Shown here in pieces: positions 12,518 to 23,562 of a DNA stretch of 64,000 nucleotides (position 1 is its first letter; each line of letters opens with the position of its first letter). Position numbers and translations under genes: made by a program. The stretch lies in assembly GCA_002794775.1 (NCBI GenBank), contig NBAY01000001.1, positions 2,790,001-2,854,000 of the forward strand, read 5' to 3'. Under the pieces are notes generated by a model. That model saw only the letters and a program-made list of their open reading frames with translations. It was not told where the DNA came from and ran no database searches. The stretch comes from Porodaedalea pini (taxonomy: Eukaryota > Basidiomycota > Agaricomycetes > Hymenochaetales > Hymenochaetaceae).

Positions 12518-13676
12518 ATGAAGTCTATCTCCGCTCTCTCCTTCCTCGCCGCCGCCGTTGTCGTGCGGGCACAGTCTGTGAGTCTTCTCCCTTCCTGCCT
12601 CGGTGCCCTCTCCTTCGCCGTCTCTCGACTACCGGCGGTGGACGTCGTTTGTGGCGATCGGTTTTTTGATTTGTCTTTCGATGTTGACCACTTCGTTATC
12701 TCACTTATAGTCCGCGACGTCGTTGTCTGCTTCTGCTACCCCAACCTCGACCGCGAGCACCCTCATCCCGACGGGCATTAGCTCCGGGTGTTCGTCCTTC
12801 CTCGAGTCGCTCAACAGCAACTCGACCCTCTCATCTTGCATTGCTCCCATCGTCAATGCAACCTCTGCCTTCAGCCCGCTCGCCAACAGCACGAATGCTT
12901 CTTCCAGCGCTGTCACGAGCGCGCTCGGCTCCCTCTGCGCGTCCTCATCGAACTGCAGTGACTCCGCCATCCGCAGCCAGTTGACCTCGTTCTATACCGC
13001 GTGCAGCAACGAGCTCACCGGCGGCTCGCCCAACACGGACGTCGTCCGAATTTATGATGTCCTCTATACCATCACCCCGCTCCAGAAGGCCGTCTGCACT
13101 AAGGACGACAGCGGCAATTATTGCGTCAACCAGGTCTCGTCCTCGGGTAGCTCAGCGTCTGCGTCCGCTTCTGCGTCGACCCTGTCTGCGGACTCCAAGT
13201 CCGTCTCGTCGACGAAGCAGAGTGTATATGAGCTCGTGCAGAACAACCTCTGGTCGTACACCTCCGGCTCTTCCGTCTCCAAGCGTGCTGATAGCAGCAG
13301 CGGCTCGGCCGCGCTCGTCCCGAACACGACGACCTTCCGCTCCTCGAACCTTGCCTTCCTCTTCCTTTCCCCGAGCATGTCCTCCGATGTGCTCTGCGTC
13401 TCGTGCACGCGTTCCATTCTCTCAGCGTACATCACGTTCGAGCAGTCTGTGCCCTATGCGCTTGGCATTGCGAACAGCCCCTTGCTCGGCGGCCAGTCAG
13501 ATCTGTATAACGCTGTCACGAACACATGCGGCTCGAACTTTATGAGCGGTGCTGTCCAGGCGGCCGGTGGCCTTTCGGGTGGTCTCGTCAGCGGCGCGGT
13601 ACCGCGCCTTAGCGCGGAGAGCGGACTGTTCACCGCCGCGGCTGCAGCCGTCCTAGGCCTCATTACCGTCTTGTAA
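12518..13676 (+). CDS. Secreted Ser/Ala-rich protein, probably GPI-anchored
   Basis: Exon 1, 12518-12577, encodes exactly a 20-residue signal-peptide start (MKSISALSFLAAAVVVRAQS). A 133-base intron (GTGAGT ... TATAG) follows, then exon 2, 12711-13676. The mature part has a Ser/Thr-rich stretch and a cysteine-bearing domain (SGCSSFLESLNSNSTLSSC, CSNELTGG, YCVNQV, VLCVSCTRSI, TCGSNFMSG) with several N-glycosylation sites. A low-complexity Ser/Ala linker (SSGSSASASASAST) lies in the middle. The C-terminus is a small-residue stretch followed by a hydrophobic tail (GLFTAAAAAVLGLITVL), typical of GPI anchoring. The protein therefore probably sits on the cell surface or wall. It resembles the basidiomycete secreted family annotated DUF7729, from memory only. 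No enzymatic motif was seen. Confidence 0.85.
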
Positions 13677-14210
13677 ACGTGCGCCGAATCATACATAGGT
13701 CATATGGAATAGGATAGGTCTTTCGGATCGTTGTTGCTTTCCCCCTCTTTCTTCCCGGTACGGTAGAGCCTTGTTTCTTATTTCGCCTTGTCTCCCCGTA
13801 GACGCGTTTTGGATCGGTTTGTTTGTTATGAACCACGTAACTACCCCAATTTTAATCTCATCACCTCGCTGTGCGGACGTCTTCCCTTTCTACCCTCCCG
13901 TTCTCTTTCTAACACTCCTGATCTTGATCATATACCCTTGCACGAATGTTTGTACTTGCGCTATTTCTGATGAATCTAGCGTATGGTAGTCTGGGACCGC
14001 CGCCTGCTTCGCTTTGCAAAGCTGTTCGAAGCTGTTCGACGTTGTTCTCATGGCGTGTGATAGACGAGCAGGTTTTGTTTGGTAGTAAAATAACATCGCA
14101 GTTACTCGTATCAAAGAAACAATTATTGTCGTTGTTCTATACAATTGCATAGCAGTACCTGCATCGTCCCACACTGAAATATTGCCGCAGTTGCAACATA
14201 TAGTATCTAG
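13677..14210. other. Intergenic region
   Basis: Pyrimidine-rich 3' flank of the secreted protein gene, then sequence without convincing coding potential. A short local duplication (AGCTGTTCGA twice) lies near 14020-14038. Confidence 0.5.
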
Positions 14211-14410
14211 TTATGGGTTGCTCCCCAACGTTGTCAATTGCTGTGTACCCGTCGTAACTGAGGCGGCCTGGGACGTTGTACCGACTGTCGCAAGCTCGGG
14301 ATACTCCAAGTGTTCATAATACGTCTTTTTCAGTGCTAAGAACAGGTTGGGTGCCAAGATCACGACCGAGCCGAAGAGGTGACCACATGCAAATGCAAGC
14401 AACTGAGAAA
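14211..14410 (-). pseudogene. Orphan last exon of a membrane protein gene
   Basis: On the minus strand a good splice acceptor (TTCTCTTTCTCAG, at about 14402-14414) is followed by an open stretch giving LLAFACGHLFGSVVILAPNL, then KKTYYEHLEYPELATV and a Ser/Thr-rich tail ending SNP before a stop at 14211. It contains one hydrophobic segment and reads like the terminal exon of a multi-pass membrane protein. Upstream (rightwards) there is no continuing gene, because the CpG-poor palindrome region begins within about 200 bases. The likely reading is a 3' gene fragment left after rearrangement or insertion. A complete small gene cannot be excluded. Parent family not recognised. Confidence 0.4.
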
Positions 14411-14622
14411 GAGAACATTGTGTCAAATAAGTGGCAGTAGGTAAAAAAAGTATTGCATCACCCCTCTAAACTAAAGGTTAGTCTGTAATTCCCCCAGAAG
14501 AACATGTTATTTCTTCATACTCTATATTCTTGTAGGCCTCCATGAATAAAGTACTAGTCTGTGTTCTGTATAAGAACCCGTGCTTTGTAGTGTAAGAGGT
14601 GAAATGAGTTCCAAGATATACT

Positions 14623-15028
14623 TTACAGCCGTTTCCATAAGTCCTGCGACACGTGCATGTCACGTGAAGTGAGCCGCATCTGAGCCAAAATGTCGAAAAA
14701 TTAGAATGAATGCCTATTTTCTCTGTGAATTCTGCACAGTACCTGCTCATTAAGTACTCAAAAAAAAGGCACGGTTCTCAGGAGAAGAAATATGTAAAAT
14801 AGGGAGCAATACATTGACTGTGTAGGCAGGTGGAGATCAAACAAGTGCATCTGGTCTGTTCTCTCACCCATTTCCACTGAGATTCAAAAATTATGGCTCC
14901 CCTACATCTACCTATAAAATTCTTTCCTGTGTCTGTAAATTAAGTATATGACTATACCAACATCTCCTGCAAGTTTGAAGCCAATCCATTCAGTATTCAT
15001 GGTCCAGCAGCAAGATTTGTGTTCTACT
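14623..15028 (+). repeat. Left arm of a ~400 bp palindrome
   Basis: This arm is the near-perfect reverse complement of 15072-15477, with the symmetry centre at about 15050 and a ~43 base spacer. It includes a poly-A run near 14760 that pairs with a poly-T run near 15333. The outer ~60 bases of this arm retain CpG sites (GCGACACGTGCATGTCACGTG) that are changed in the other arm. Confidence 0.9.
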
Positions 15029-15071
15029 CTGCAAGACCTGTTGTGAGAAAAGGATGGTGGAAAGAGCTTGA

Positions 15072-15477
15072 AGTGGAACACAAATCTTGCTGCTGGACCA
15101 TGAATACTGAATGGATTGGCTTCAAACTTGCAGGAGATGTTGGTATAGTCATATACTTAATTTACAGACACAGGAAAGAATTTTATAGGTAGATGTAGGG
15201 GAGCCATAATTTTTGAATCTCAGTGGAAATGGGTGAGAGAACAGACCAGCTGCACTTGTTTGATCTCCACTTGCCTACACAGTCAATGTATTGCTCCCTA
15301 TTTTACATATTTCTTCTCCTGAGAACCGTGCCTTTTTTTTTTGAGTACTTAATGAGCAGGTACTGTGCAGAATTCACAGAGAAAATAGGCATTCATTCTA
15401 ATTTTTCGACACTTTGGCTCTGATGTGGCTCACTTCACATGACATGCACATGTTGCAGGACTTATGAAAAAGGCTGT
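15072..15477 (-). repeat. Right arm of a ~400 bp palindrome
   Basis: Reverse complement of 14623-15028. Read on the minus strand, its outer end differs from the left arm mainly by CpG to TpG/CpA changes (GCAACATGTGCATGTCATGTG). The arm stops where homology to prolyl-tRNA synthetase starts (~15480), so the palindrome and the gene copy abut. Coding-looking stretches inside both arms are mirror images of the same sequence and are not treated as genes. Confidence 0.9.
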
Positions 15478-15479
15478 AA

Positions 15480-16822
15480 GGGCTATTCTCTGAAAGTGAC
15501 ATGGATGACCATAGTGTCAGTGTCCAACTTTTTTGATTTCCAACTTGATATTGACATGCGTCTCTGAGCTTGAGGAGCTCATAGCAATCCGTTCAACCTC
15601 GGAAATGGCCATGTATCCCTACCACACCAAATGGATCAAGAGCTATCATGATCTACCCCTCAAGCTCAACCAGTGGAATAGTGTTATGTGCTGGGAGTTC
15701 AAGAGCCCCCAGCCATTCCTCCATACGTGTGAATTCCTATGGCAGGAAGGCCACACTGTGCATCTCATGAAGGAGGCCAACACTGAAATGTGGGAAATTC
15801 TCAACCTATATCATTGTATATACAAGGAGCTGCTTGCCATACCTGTCATTCCTGGCATCAAGTCCAAGAAGGAGAAGTTCACAGGTGATCTGTACATGAT
15901 GACCATGGAAGGCTTCATTCAGACAACTAGTTGTGGCATCCAGGCTGCAACGTTGCATTGCCTTGGCCAAAACTTTTCATGGCCAGAGATGTTCAACATT
16001 GTGGTTGAAGACCTGGATAATCCGCAGAGTACAGGTCCGAATTATGGTAAATTATTTGTGTGGCAGAACTTGTGGAGCCTAAGCACATGCACCATCAGAG
16101 TCATGGTCATGATTCACAGTGACAACCAGGGTCTTGTTCTCCCACCACGTGTTGCAAGCATCCAAGCAATCATTGTCCCCTGCAGTATCACTAGGTGCAC
16201 TAATAAGCAGGAGTTATATAACCACTGTGAGGAGCTCATGAAGACACTCAGGAAGGCTGGTATCTGCATGGAGGTGGGTGTACAGGATGGCTACACTCCT
16301 CACTACAAGTTCAACGACTGGGGACAGAAGGTGTAAAGATACAATTATTCCTTATTTCTCAGTTTACCTGTGGTCTTATAAATGGCTTTTTGTCCAGGGT
16401 GTTCCACTTTGCCTCAGACTCAGTTCAGTTGATATCCAGAAGAAGCAAACATGTTCTGTGTGATGTGATATGGGCATGAAGGTGCCAATAGCACTCGCAG
16501 AACTGGAGACTGCCATACCTGGACTTCCCAAGACTATCCAACAGGAGATGTTTGAGTGCACAAAGGCTCTGTACACTCTGTACATGTCTCACCTGCATGT
16601 TGTAACCAAATGGGATGATGTCATGCCAACACTTGACAGCAAATATGTTGCAGTCCTTCTGTGGTGCAAAGAGAAAGCATGTGAAGACAACATCAAGGAG
16701 CACAGTGGACACGAGTGCATGTCATGGACAAAGTCTTGGACAAGGAAGTCAGGGAGATGAGTCAGCAGTTAGAAGTGCATAGCTATACCAGTAGGGTATA
16801 CAATGTATTTTGCATACCATAA
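15480..16822 (+). pseudogene. Decayed partial copy of prolyl-tRNA synthetase
   Basis: Translation follows eukaryotic/archaeal-type ProRS. The normal enzyme is a class II synthetase that charges tRNA-Pro with proline. Recognisable blocks are VTWMT, ELEELIAIRSTSE, LPLKLNQWNSVMCWEF, EFLWQEGHTVHL, EKFTGDLYMMTMEGFI, CGIQAATLHCLGQNFS, HSDNQGLVLPPRVASIQ, KKQTCSV, HLHVVTKWDD, WCKEKACEDNIKEHSG and a tail near 16818. The N-terminal third is absent. At least two introns are retained (about 15515-15563 and 16334-16399), so this is a DNA-level duplicate and not a retrocopy. An in-frame TGA replaces an Arg codon after KKQTCSV, and the frame drifts near the end. Many changes are Arg to Cys/His and Thr to Met, as CpG-to-TpG/CpA mutation would give; motif-3 GRG reads SCG. 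I count about 11 CpG in 1.34 kb, far fewer than in neighbouring genes. It is non-functional. Confidence 0.88.
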
Positions 16823-18360
16823 TATATAAATTTTGCAATCTGCCTGCTATATGAACAAATGTGTAAGGTCCTGAGCTACCCTAGCAGGCATTACTACCTG
16901 CTGCAAGTGCAGCTTTGAGCAACTATGGGCTGCTTTACCACTAATTTTACTACAAGATTGTAGCCTTTTAATAGCTATTCCCAGCTCTAGAACACTACTA
17001 GACACTATACTATTATGACCTATGTAGCTATTCCCAGTTATATAACACTACTGAACACTATACTGCTATGGAATATGAAGCTATACTCTACTATACATTA
17101 CTATATCACTATAAAACTATATGCTATAGGGAGCTATGCAGAGCTCTGAACTATATGTTACTTTACAGAGCTGCATAGTGGGGGGGTAATCATAGAGTAC
17201 TATGGAGCTTTACACAACTATGGTCACTATATAGCAGTGTATAGGAGTGTAAAGAGCTGTAAAGATCTGTAAAGATACTTCCACTTTCCTGATGAATGCC
17301 ATTCCAAACTATTCTACAATTTTCTTTCTATTCTAAAATTATTCCATGATATTCTGCTGGGAGGTTTTTTTCCTGATGAATGTATACGAAGGACCTGGTT
17401 TTGAACTTTTTCATTTGATCCGACAGGTTAACATTTCTCTGGTTTATTTTTAGAGAAGGACTCGCACATATCAAGTTTATCTGTTTGTATGCGCAGAATT
17501 CGAATTTAGTTATTGATGGAAAATTACTTCATTGCAGAGTCCGGACACACTTACTTTGTCCTTCAGGATAAGAACTATTCGACACTTCAATGGAGTAACT
17601 CTTTACGAGAGCTGGGCTGTGCGCACTGTGGTTCCACATAGGGCACATCACTATACCCACTGTGGTATCATAGATTATTTAGTGACTGGAAGGAGGAAAT
17701 AAAGACAAATAAATGTACCTCGAACGCGTACACTTGCTACACTGCCATCCGTCGGAAATACCCAATATGTACCTACACTGGTATCAGACATCAGATGGTC
17801 TGTGTGCTAGCCTGCTCTTAAGTAACACGGGCAAAAGTGAACCAGCTTGGCAGCAACAGTACTGTGAGCCCGAGCAATTACTGGTAAGACACATGGATGC
17901 GTTATGGTGGACTGACGGGTAGTGATTCCCAAAGAGCCTCTTCCCGGCGTTTATATTGGTGTGCATATCATGAGAAACGATAAGTGAACAACGCGAATAT
18001 TAATGGTATGGAAGACGTTTAATGAACCGAGTCTATATGCATTTAGAATTTGATGGCCGTGGCCCCGACTGAAATTGGTGCATCCACAGCATGGACGGAA
18101 AAGGCGATAATCCATCAAAGGGAGGTATACAATCTCGAATGAGACGGAGACAAGCCTGACGTTTCACTGCGCGGAATAAAGTCTGTATCTGAGGCTCAAT
18201 TCGAGATCAAGCTAGAGGGTTCCCACGACTAGTTGCTTACTTGCTCCCATGACCCTCTTCCACGATCCGGAGACGATGACTATCGCTTTCTCTTTTTCTT
18301 TCTCTATCTACAAACGCTACAGAATCTGTGGAGCTCTCACAGACTATCCACCTCGCTAGA
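16823..18360. other. AT-rich intergenic region
   Basis: Apart from the 53-base tandem repeat, this holds simple CTAT-type low-complexity sequence to about 17.3 kb. Ordinary sequence follows and must contain the acetoacetyl-CoA synthetase promoter (pyrimidine-rich near 18280-18310). A short direct repeat, CCTGATGAATG, occurs at about 17290 and 17372. No coding sequence supported. Confidence 0.55.
16972..17077. repeat. Two-copy tandem repeat, 53-base unit
   Basis: Units at 16972-17024 and 17025-17077 both begin TAGCTATTCCCAG and share AACACTACT and ACACTATACT; by eye about 43 of 53 positions match. The repeat sits in an AT-rich, CTAT/ATAG-rich, CpG-poor tract (about 16.8-17.3 kb) directly after the ProRS copy. 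Confidence 0.75.
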
Positions 18361-21200
18361 ATGGACGGCACGGGCATGTTCGAGCAGTCGCGTCTCCTAT
18401 GGCGTCCTCCGAATCCTTCGCGGGCCCGAGGAGAAGCGTTGAGGCGGATGATAAATCACAAGCACGGTCTACAACTGAGTACTCACTTTCGATCCTTAAC
18501 TGCCCGACCCGTCATAAAAAGTAAAATTGTCTGACAGAGAATTATGACGATCTTCATAAATACTCGGTGCAGGACTACACATTCTGGCTAGATCTATGGG
18601 ACTTTCTTGGAATTTCGAGCAGTGTCCCACCAAACCCTTTGAAGGTACAGTTCACATATAGTACGCTTATGAAAAGCCCCGTCCTCACGCAGTCTCAGAT
18701 TCTAGAGGAAGGACGCGCCCCCTATCTCCCAATTTGGTTTCCTGGAGCTCGTCTAAACTACGCTGAGAACCTGCTCTCACGTTCAGATGACAGTATTGCA
18801 ATAACTTTTGCACGGGAAGATGCGTTGGGAATTAGCTCAGGTCGGGAAGAGTCAAAAACACAAGGCATTCAACACGTATCCTGGAGAGAACTGAGGAAGA
18901 GTGTTGGCCAGCTGGCAGCTGCATTGCGAGCCGAGGGTGTCAGAATAGGCGATAGGGTAGCCGGTAAGTAATCGAAGGATTCTATCCTGAAGAGAAAGTT
19001 CTAATGACTCAATATCAAGCTATTCTCACGAACTCCCCTACTGCAATTGCACTGGCGCTCGCTGTCTCCACAGTCGGTGGCGTCCTTTCACCTACCGCAC
19101 CCGATATGGGTACACAGGGAATTCTCGAGCGCTATCGCCAAATCCGCCCGCGTCTCCTGGTCGCAGAGACAAGCGCACTTTACGCTGGAAAATACATTGA
19201 TCTGCTGCCTAAATTGCGCGAGGTAGCTCAGGTGCTGGGCAGCTATGACCTGAAGAAAGTCGTTCTAGTGCCGGGAGCCGGACAGACGCCCGAAAGAAAC
19301 CAAAGTGTGCCATTGAGGTAAGAATCTGCTTCTATATCGTATTCCAGTGCTGATGGACATCTTTCAGTGAAACGTTCGAGGAATTTCTGGCATTGGGAAC
19401 GTCCTGCGCCGGACCGCTGATATTTGAACAGCTGCCCTTCAGCCAGCCTCTGTACATTCTTTTCTCTTCAGGCACAAGCGGCCCCCCGAAATGTATTGTT
19501 CACTCGGCCGGTGTGAGCTACATACAAAGCTCATCTTCTCATGGTCCTATTAACAAGTGTGTGATACAGGGTGTCCTTCTGCAGGACCAAAAGGACAATG
19601 GTATAGGGTTTGGTATGGGAGTCGATGACACGTATTTTCAGTTCACTACGGTATGAACACTTGTCCTTCTGGTCTTTCAATTCAATGTAATAGATGATAT
19701 CAGACGGGCTGGATGATGTGGCCATATATGCTCTCTGCTCTTGCATGTGGGACCCGCCTCATTGCTTATGATGGGTCTCCGTTCCATCCTGACATCAGGG
19801 CATTCTTGAAGTTCGTGAGCGAGCAACGGTATGTTGTTCTTTGCGTGTCAATGATTAACTTCGATCTCTAACTTCTGTCTATTCAACAGTGTAACCGTCT
19901 TCGGCACAAGTCCCCGTTTCCTCGCCGAGATACACAGTCGAGGGATTAACCCGCGTACGTCAAGGCTCTCACAAAATGCTTAGTGGGATTTAATTTATCA
20001 TGTCACAGTTGCGCTTGCGCCTTTTGATTCTCTTCGTATCCTCTTCTCGACTGGTGCAGTGCTCACTGTGCCTATGTTTGAATGGGCCCAACATGCATTT
20101 GGTGAAGGAGTGCATGTTGCATCTAGTTCAGGAGGAACAGACATATGCTCCTGCTGTGAGTACGGAAACTTCTAACTGGAACTTGCCTTTGATGTCGCCG
20201 ATCGCAGTCGTAGGAGCTGTTGAGAGCCGGCCGGTATATAGTGGAGGTAAGCTTCTCTCCTGTGCACGGTCAAGAATTAGATTTTGACTTACGCATCATA
20301 CATGTTAGAAATTCAGGGCAAGAGTCTTGGCATGGCGGTCGAGATATTCGATCCAGAGGGTCGTAATATTGAGCATACAGGAACACCAGGCGAGCTTGTC
20401 TGCACGCGACCGCACCCTAGCCTGCCTGTCGCCTTCTGGGGTGATGATGATGGCGAGAAACTACACAAAGCGTATTTCGATGTATATCCAGGTATTTATC
20501 GCTATCGCTTGAACTAAGTACCTGCTCTAAATACATTTGCATACGCAGGTGTATGGAGACAAGGAGATTTCATCGTTCTCAACCCACAGACGAAGGGTCT
20601 GATGATTCTCGGACGTAGGTTAGTACAACGATAGTTCCGTTATTATCGAAGTATTTAACGGTGTCGTAGCGATGGAGTCCTTAACCCGTCCGGAGTGCGC
20701 TTTGGTTCAGCCGAAATATACGCAGTGCTGGAGGCGCCTCCGCCGCCGTTTGAGTTTAGCCACTACATTGCCGATGCTCTCTGTGTCGGCCAGCGTCGCG
20801 CTCGGGACTTGGACGAGCGTGTGCTACTGTTCTTGCAGATGCGCCCCGGGCAGCAGCTGACACCTGATCGTAAGAGAGACGTGCGAGAGGCTATAAGGAA
20901 GGCGCTCAGCGCACGGCACGTTCCTGCTTACATCTTCGAGGTCGATGACATTCCGGTGAGTGCTTTTCATAATGTCGATATTGATTAAGAGCTGGATCTG
21001 AAGAGTTCTTGCAGTATACCGTGAATAGCAAGAAGATCGAGATCGCTGTGAAGCAGATCGTGTCAGGCTCGAAGCTGCAGCCGAGTGGGACAGTTGCGAA
21101 TCCAGGGTCACTCAAACAGTATTACAAGTTCTACGAGGTAGAAGCTCACGATGATTCTGGACAACCCGTGGCGGGGCGTAAGGAGAAGTCTAAACTATAG
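18361..21200 (+). CDS. Acetoacetyl-CoA synthetase
   Basis: ATP-dependent ligase converting acetoacetate to acetoacetyl-CoA in the cytosol; in fungi it serves leucine catabolism and acetoacetate reuse. Exon 1 starts at ATG 18361 ([16 protein letters not shown]) and joins at 18478/18538 to [17 protein letters not shown]. The N-terminal family region [14 protein letters not shown] follows. Then come the adenylate-forming P-loop [81 protein letters not shown] and the C-terminal catalytic lysine region [14 protein letters not shown]. About ten exons with ~50-65 base introns join in phase wherever checked. The order and number of motifs match full-length family members, and no lesion was seen. The stop is at 21198-21200. 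It differs from acetyl-CoA synthetase by the N-terminal block and the VNSKK(I/V)E tail. Confidence 0.93.
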
Positions 21201-21424
21201 ATGTGAGATAGAAAGTAGCTGATTGCTTTGATTGCGTGTTCGTATTCTCCTAAACGACATAAATATTCGAATCTATTGTCCGACACTTCCATCCGAATTA
21301 TGCATGAAAGCAAGCTCAACAAGATAACTAAAGACAGCATAGTGAAAGCCATTGAAAAACAGGACGTAAGCGAAGAATACTGAACGCTGGAAAGACGGAG
21401 GAACGCTTTGCGGTTTCGCTCTCC

Positions 21425-23562
21425 TTACTTGGATGTGTACTTCTCGTATGACAGTTTTGAATCGAACAATTCCCGCACAGGTGATTCCTGTAAGACATCC
21501 GGCTTTTCGGACTCTAGGGCAGCCGCTACCGATGCTAGGGTCAGAGGAACCAGTACACTTTCTCCTGATCCTTCCATTATGATCACGCTGCCCAGCAGGA
21601 AAGCAATGACGATAAGAAGTGCAGCGCTCGCGCCCCACTGTGGCCAACTGCACACAAGACGCTGAATTGCTTTGAGCGTCTGTGCAGGGACTCTGGTGCT
21701 CCCCACAGAACCGTCGAGGTACGCATTCGCGCCTGCGATTTGGATGTATGATTGAAGGGGATCGGTGATATTGCTGAGTGGCAGAGGAGTAAGCGGGAGC
21801 GTTTGATCGCTTTCGGAAGAATGCGTTTGTTGGAGAGCAAAGTTAACCGCGAGCTGGCTAAGGCCAGCCGTCAAGTCTGGTCCAGGCATGTCAAATTGTA
21901 CCGTGTCCCACGGCATGCCATTGAGGCTGCGTCCGAGCATTCGAGATGCCTCGCCCCAGTCAATGTTCCCGATTGAGCGATTTTGCTGCATAGTTGCAAG
22001 CAGTAGTCGATCTTGAAGAGTCACATGGACAGTGACCATCTCCATATGAGGATCACAGAAAAGGACGGACGCGTCTGTAGAGACGTATGCATACAGTTCC
22101 GGCTCGTCTGCGCTGGTATTATTGGCAAGGTCGTACCAGCCCGTAGCGTTGTACGTTCTTTCAGAAGACGAGATAGAGGAAAGGTCAATTGGCATATGAC
22201 TCGTATCGGAATCCGGTTCGGTCCCACTCCCGATGAATAGCCATGCGAAGGACCCGTTACTCGCGCCGGACCCAGACGTAATCATGAGCGGCCAGAGTCC
22301 TGTGGAGATATATTTAACTAACCATACTTTCCATCTGTGAATATTTCAAAGCGTACCATAAACCCACTTGGGGTCAGCAGAAATGGGTATGGCGTTGTAA
22401 TCCAGCCTGCCGACCATGTCCCCCCCGAAGGTCCAGTTCGAGTTTGACAGGTTTCCACTGGTGTACGTCGGAGCGAGCCATTGCCATTTGTATTGGAAGT
22501 GCACGCCGTCGCTCTCATTCTCAAGGTGAGTGTCGAGTGTGAGCAAGTCACGGGAGGGCATTCCAAAAAGGAGCGCATCCGATTCGAGATGCTGTTTGAG
22601 ATGGTAACGAAATGAGAGTACTACCGTCAGCTTAGTTCAGTATCGTTCAAGAGCATCCTCACATAATCAACAGTAGAGTTTTCGACCCAAGTAACGAACT
22701 CGTAACGCGTAGCTTCTAGCACCAGCTTCCGTGCGAGAAGGGTCTGCTTACTCTCATCCCCAACCATGAATCCCGTACTGTCAAGGTGAACTGGTCCAGT
22801 GGGATCCGTCTGTCCTGCAGCAAGGGCGCTGATCGTAAGGTTCGTATCGACGTGAGCGGTATCTGACGAAACAGTGAGTGCGCCGGGCGCAATCGCCTGC
22901 AGAAGCAGAGACAAAAGTGCAACGGTAAACATTATGCGAAACCGCCGGCTTGACCGTTTGTCGAACAAGTGCGCGAATCGATCTCTGAACGTCGATGTTA
23001 ATGTCGATACGCGGTCCGTAACGTGTGTAAGCTGGCCGTCCTCGCGAACAAGGACATGCGCCCACTCGCCGGAGTAGATCTCCACGGTAATCTCGGCCAC
23101 GGGGAGCAACGCGATGAGCTGGATGACAATTCCCACCATGGAAAGACCAGACTTGAACAATGCATCGTACGTCACGGTCAGGCCTCCGGGGAGATGTAAG
23201 ATTACGCCATCTGAGTCTGTAACGAAGACATGAAAGTTGGAAAAGAGAGCAAAGCCGAGTCACAACAACTCGATGCTAATGAAAGCACATAGTCGCAGGA
23301 GTCGCGCGCTCTGGGACATTGCCGTGGGGCTTCTGGTCATATCATGTTGCATCGTTATCATCATCGGAACTTTATGGGATGGTTTCGATGAGTCTGGACG
23401 AGTCCTGTAAGGAAGAAGTGCAGAATCAGAGTCGTCGAAATAGCTGGGAGCAGACCCAGCATCCGGCTCCCGCTCATCTCGCTCGCGGGCCTGGCGTAGT
23501 TCAATTGCAGACATGTCATCCGGATTCACGGTCTCCTGGGAAACATAGCAGCCACCAGACAT
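21425..23562 (-). CDS. Multi-pass membrane protein of unknown function
   Basis: Starts at ATG 23562 (MSGGCYVSQETVNPDDM) with a polar, charged N-terminus. It then gives GGLTVTYDALFKSGLSM and a first hydrophobic helix (VGIVIQLIALLPVAEITVEI). A charged loop with FDKRSSRRFR and a second helix follow. A large, N-glycosylation-rich outer domain contains DSTGFMVGDES, VENSTVDYV, WTFGGDMVGRLDYNAIP, FCDPHMEMVTVHV, RMLGRSLNGMPWDTV and IAGANAYLDGSVG. A C-terminal helix follows (SAALLIVIAFLLGSVIIMEG), then the tail ALESEKPDVLQESPVRELFD. Exon joins near 23310/23220, 22627/22570 and 22340/22290 are approximate. I do not recognise a domain; similar hypothetical proteins are known to me only as basidiomycete membrane proteins. 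A broken copy lies in inverted orientation at 30540-31144, which supports the reading frame here because both copies keep the same protein sequence. Confidence 0.72.

Noticed and set aside
14478..14750. Open stretch inside the left palindrome arm and its mirror at 15223-15423
   Set aside because: Both are readings of the same inverted repeat in CpG-poor DNA; no homology recognised, so treated as repeat and not as genes.
15480..16760. Functional ProRS gene or processed retrocopy
   Set aside because: An in-frame stop, a missing N-terminal third and altered catalytic motifs rule out function; retained introns rule out a retrocopy.
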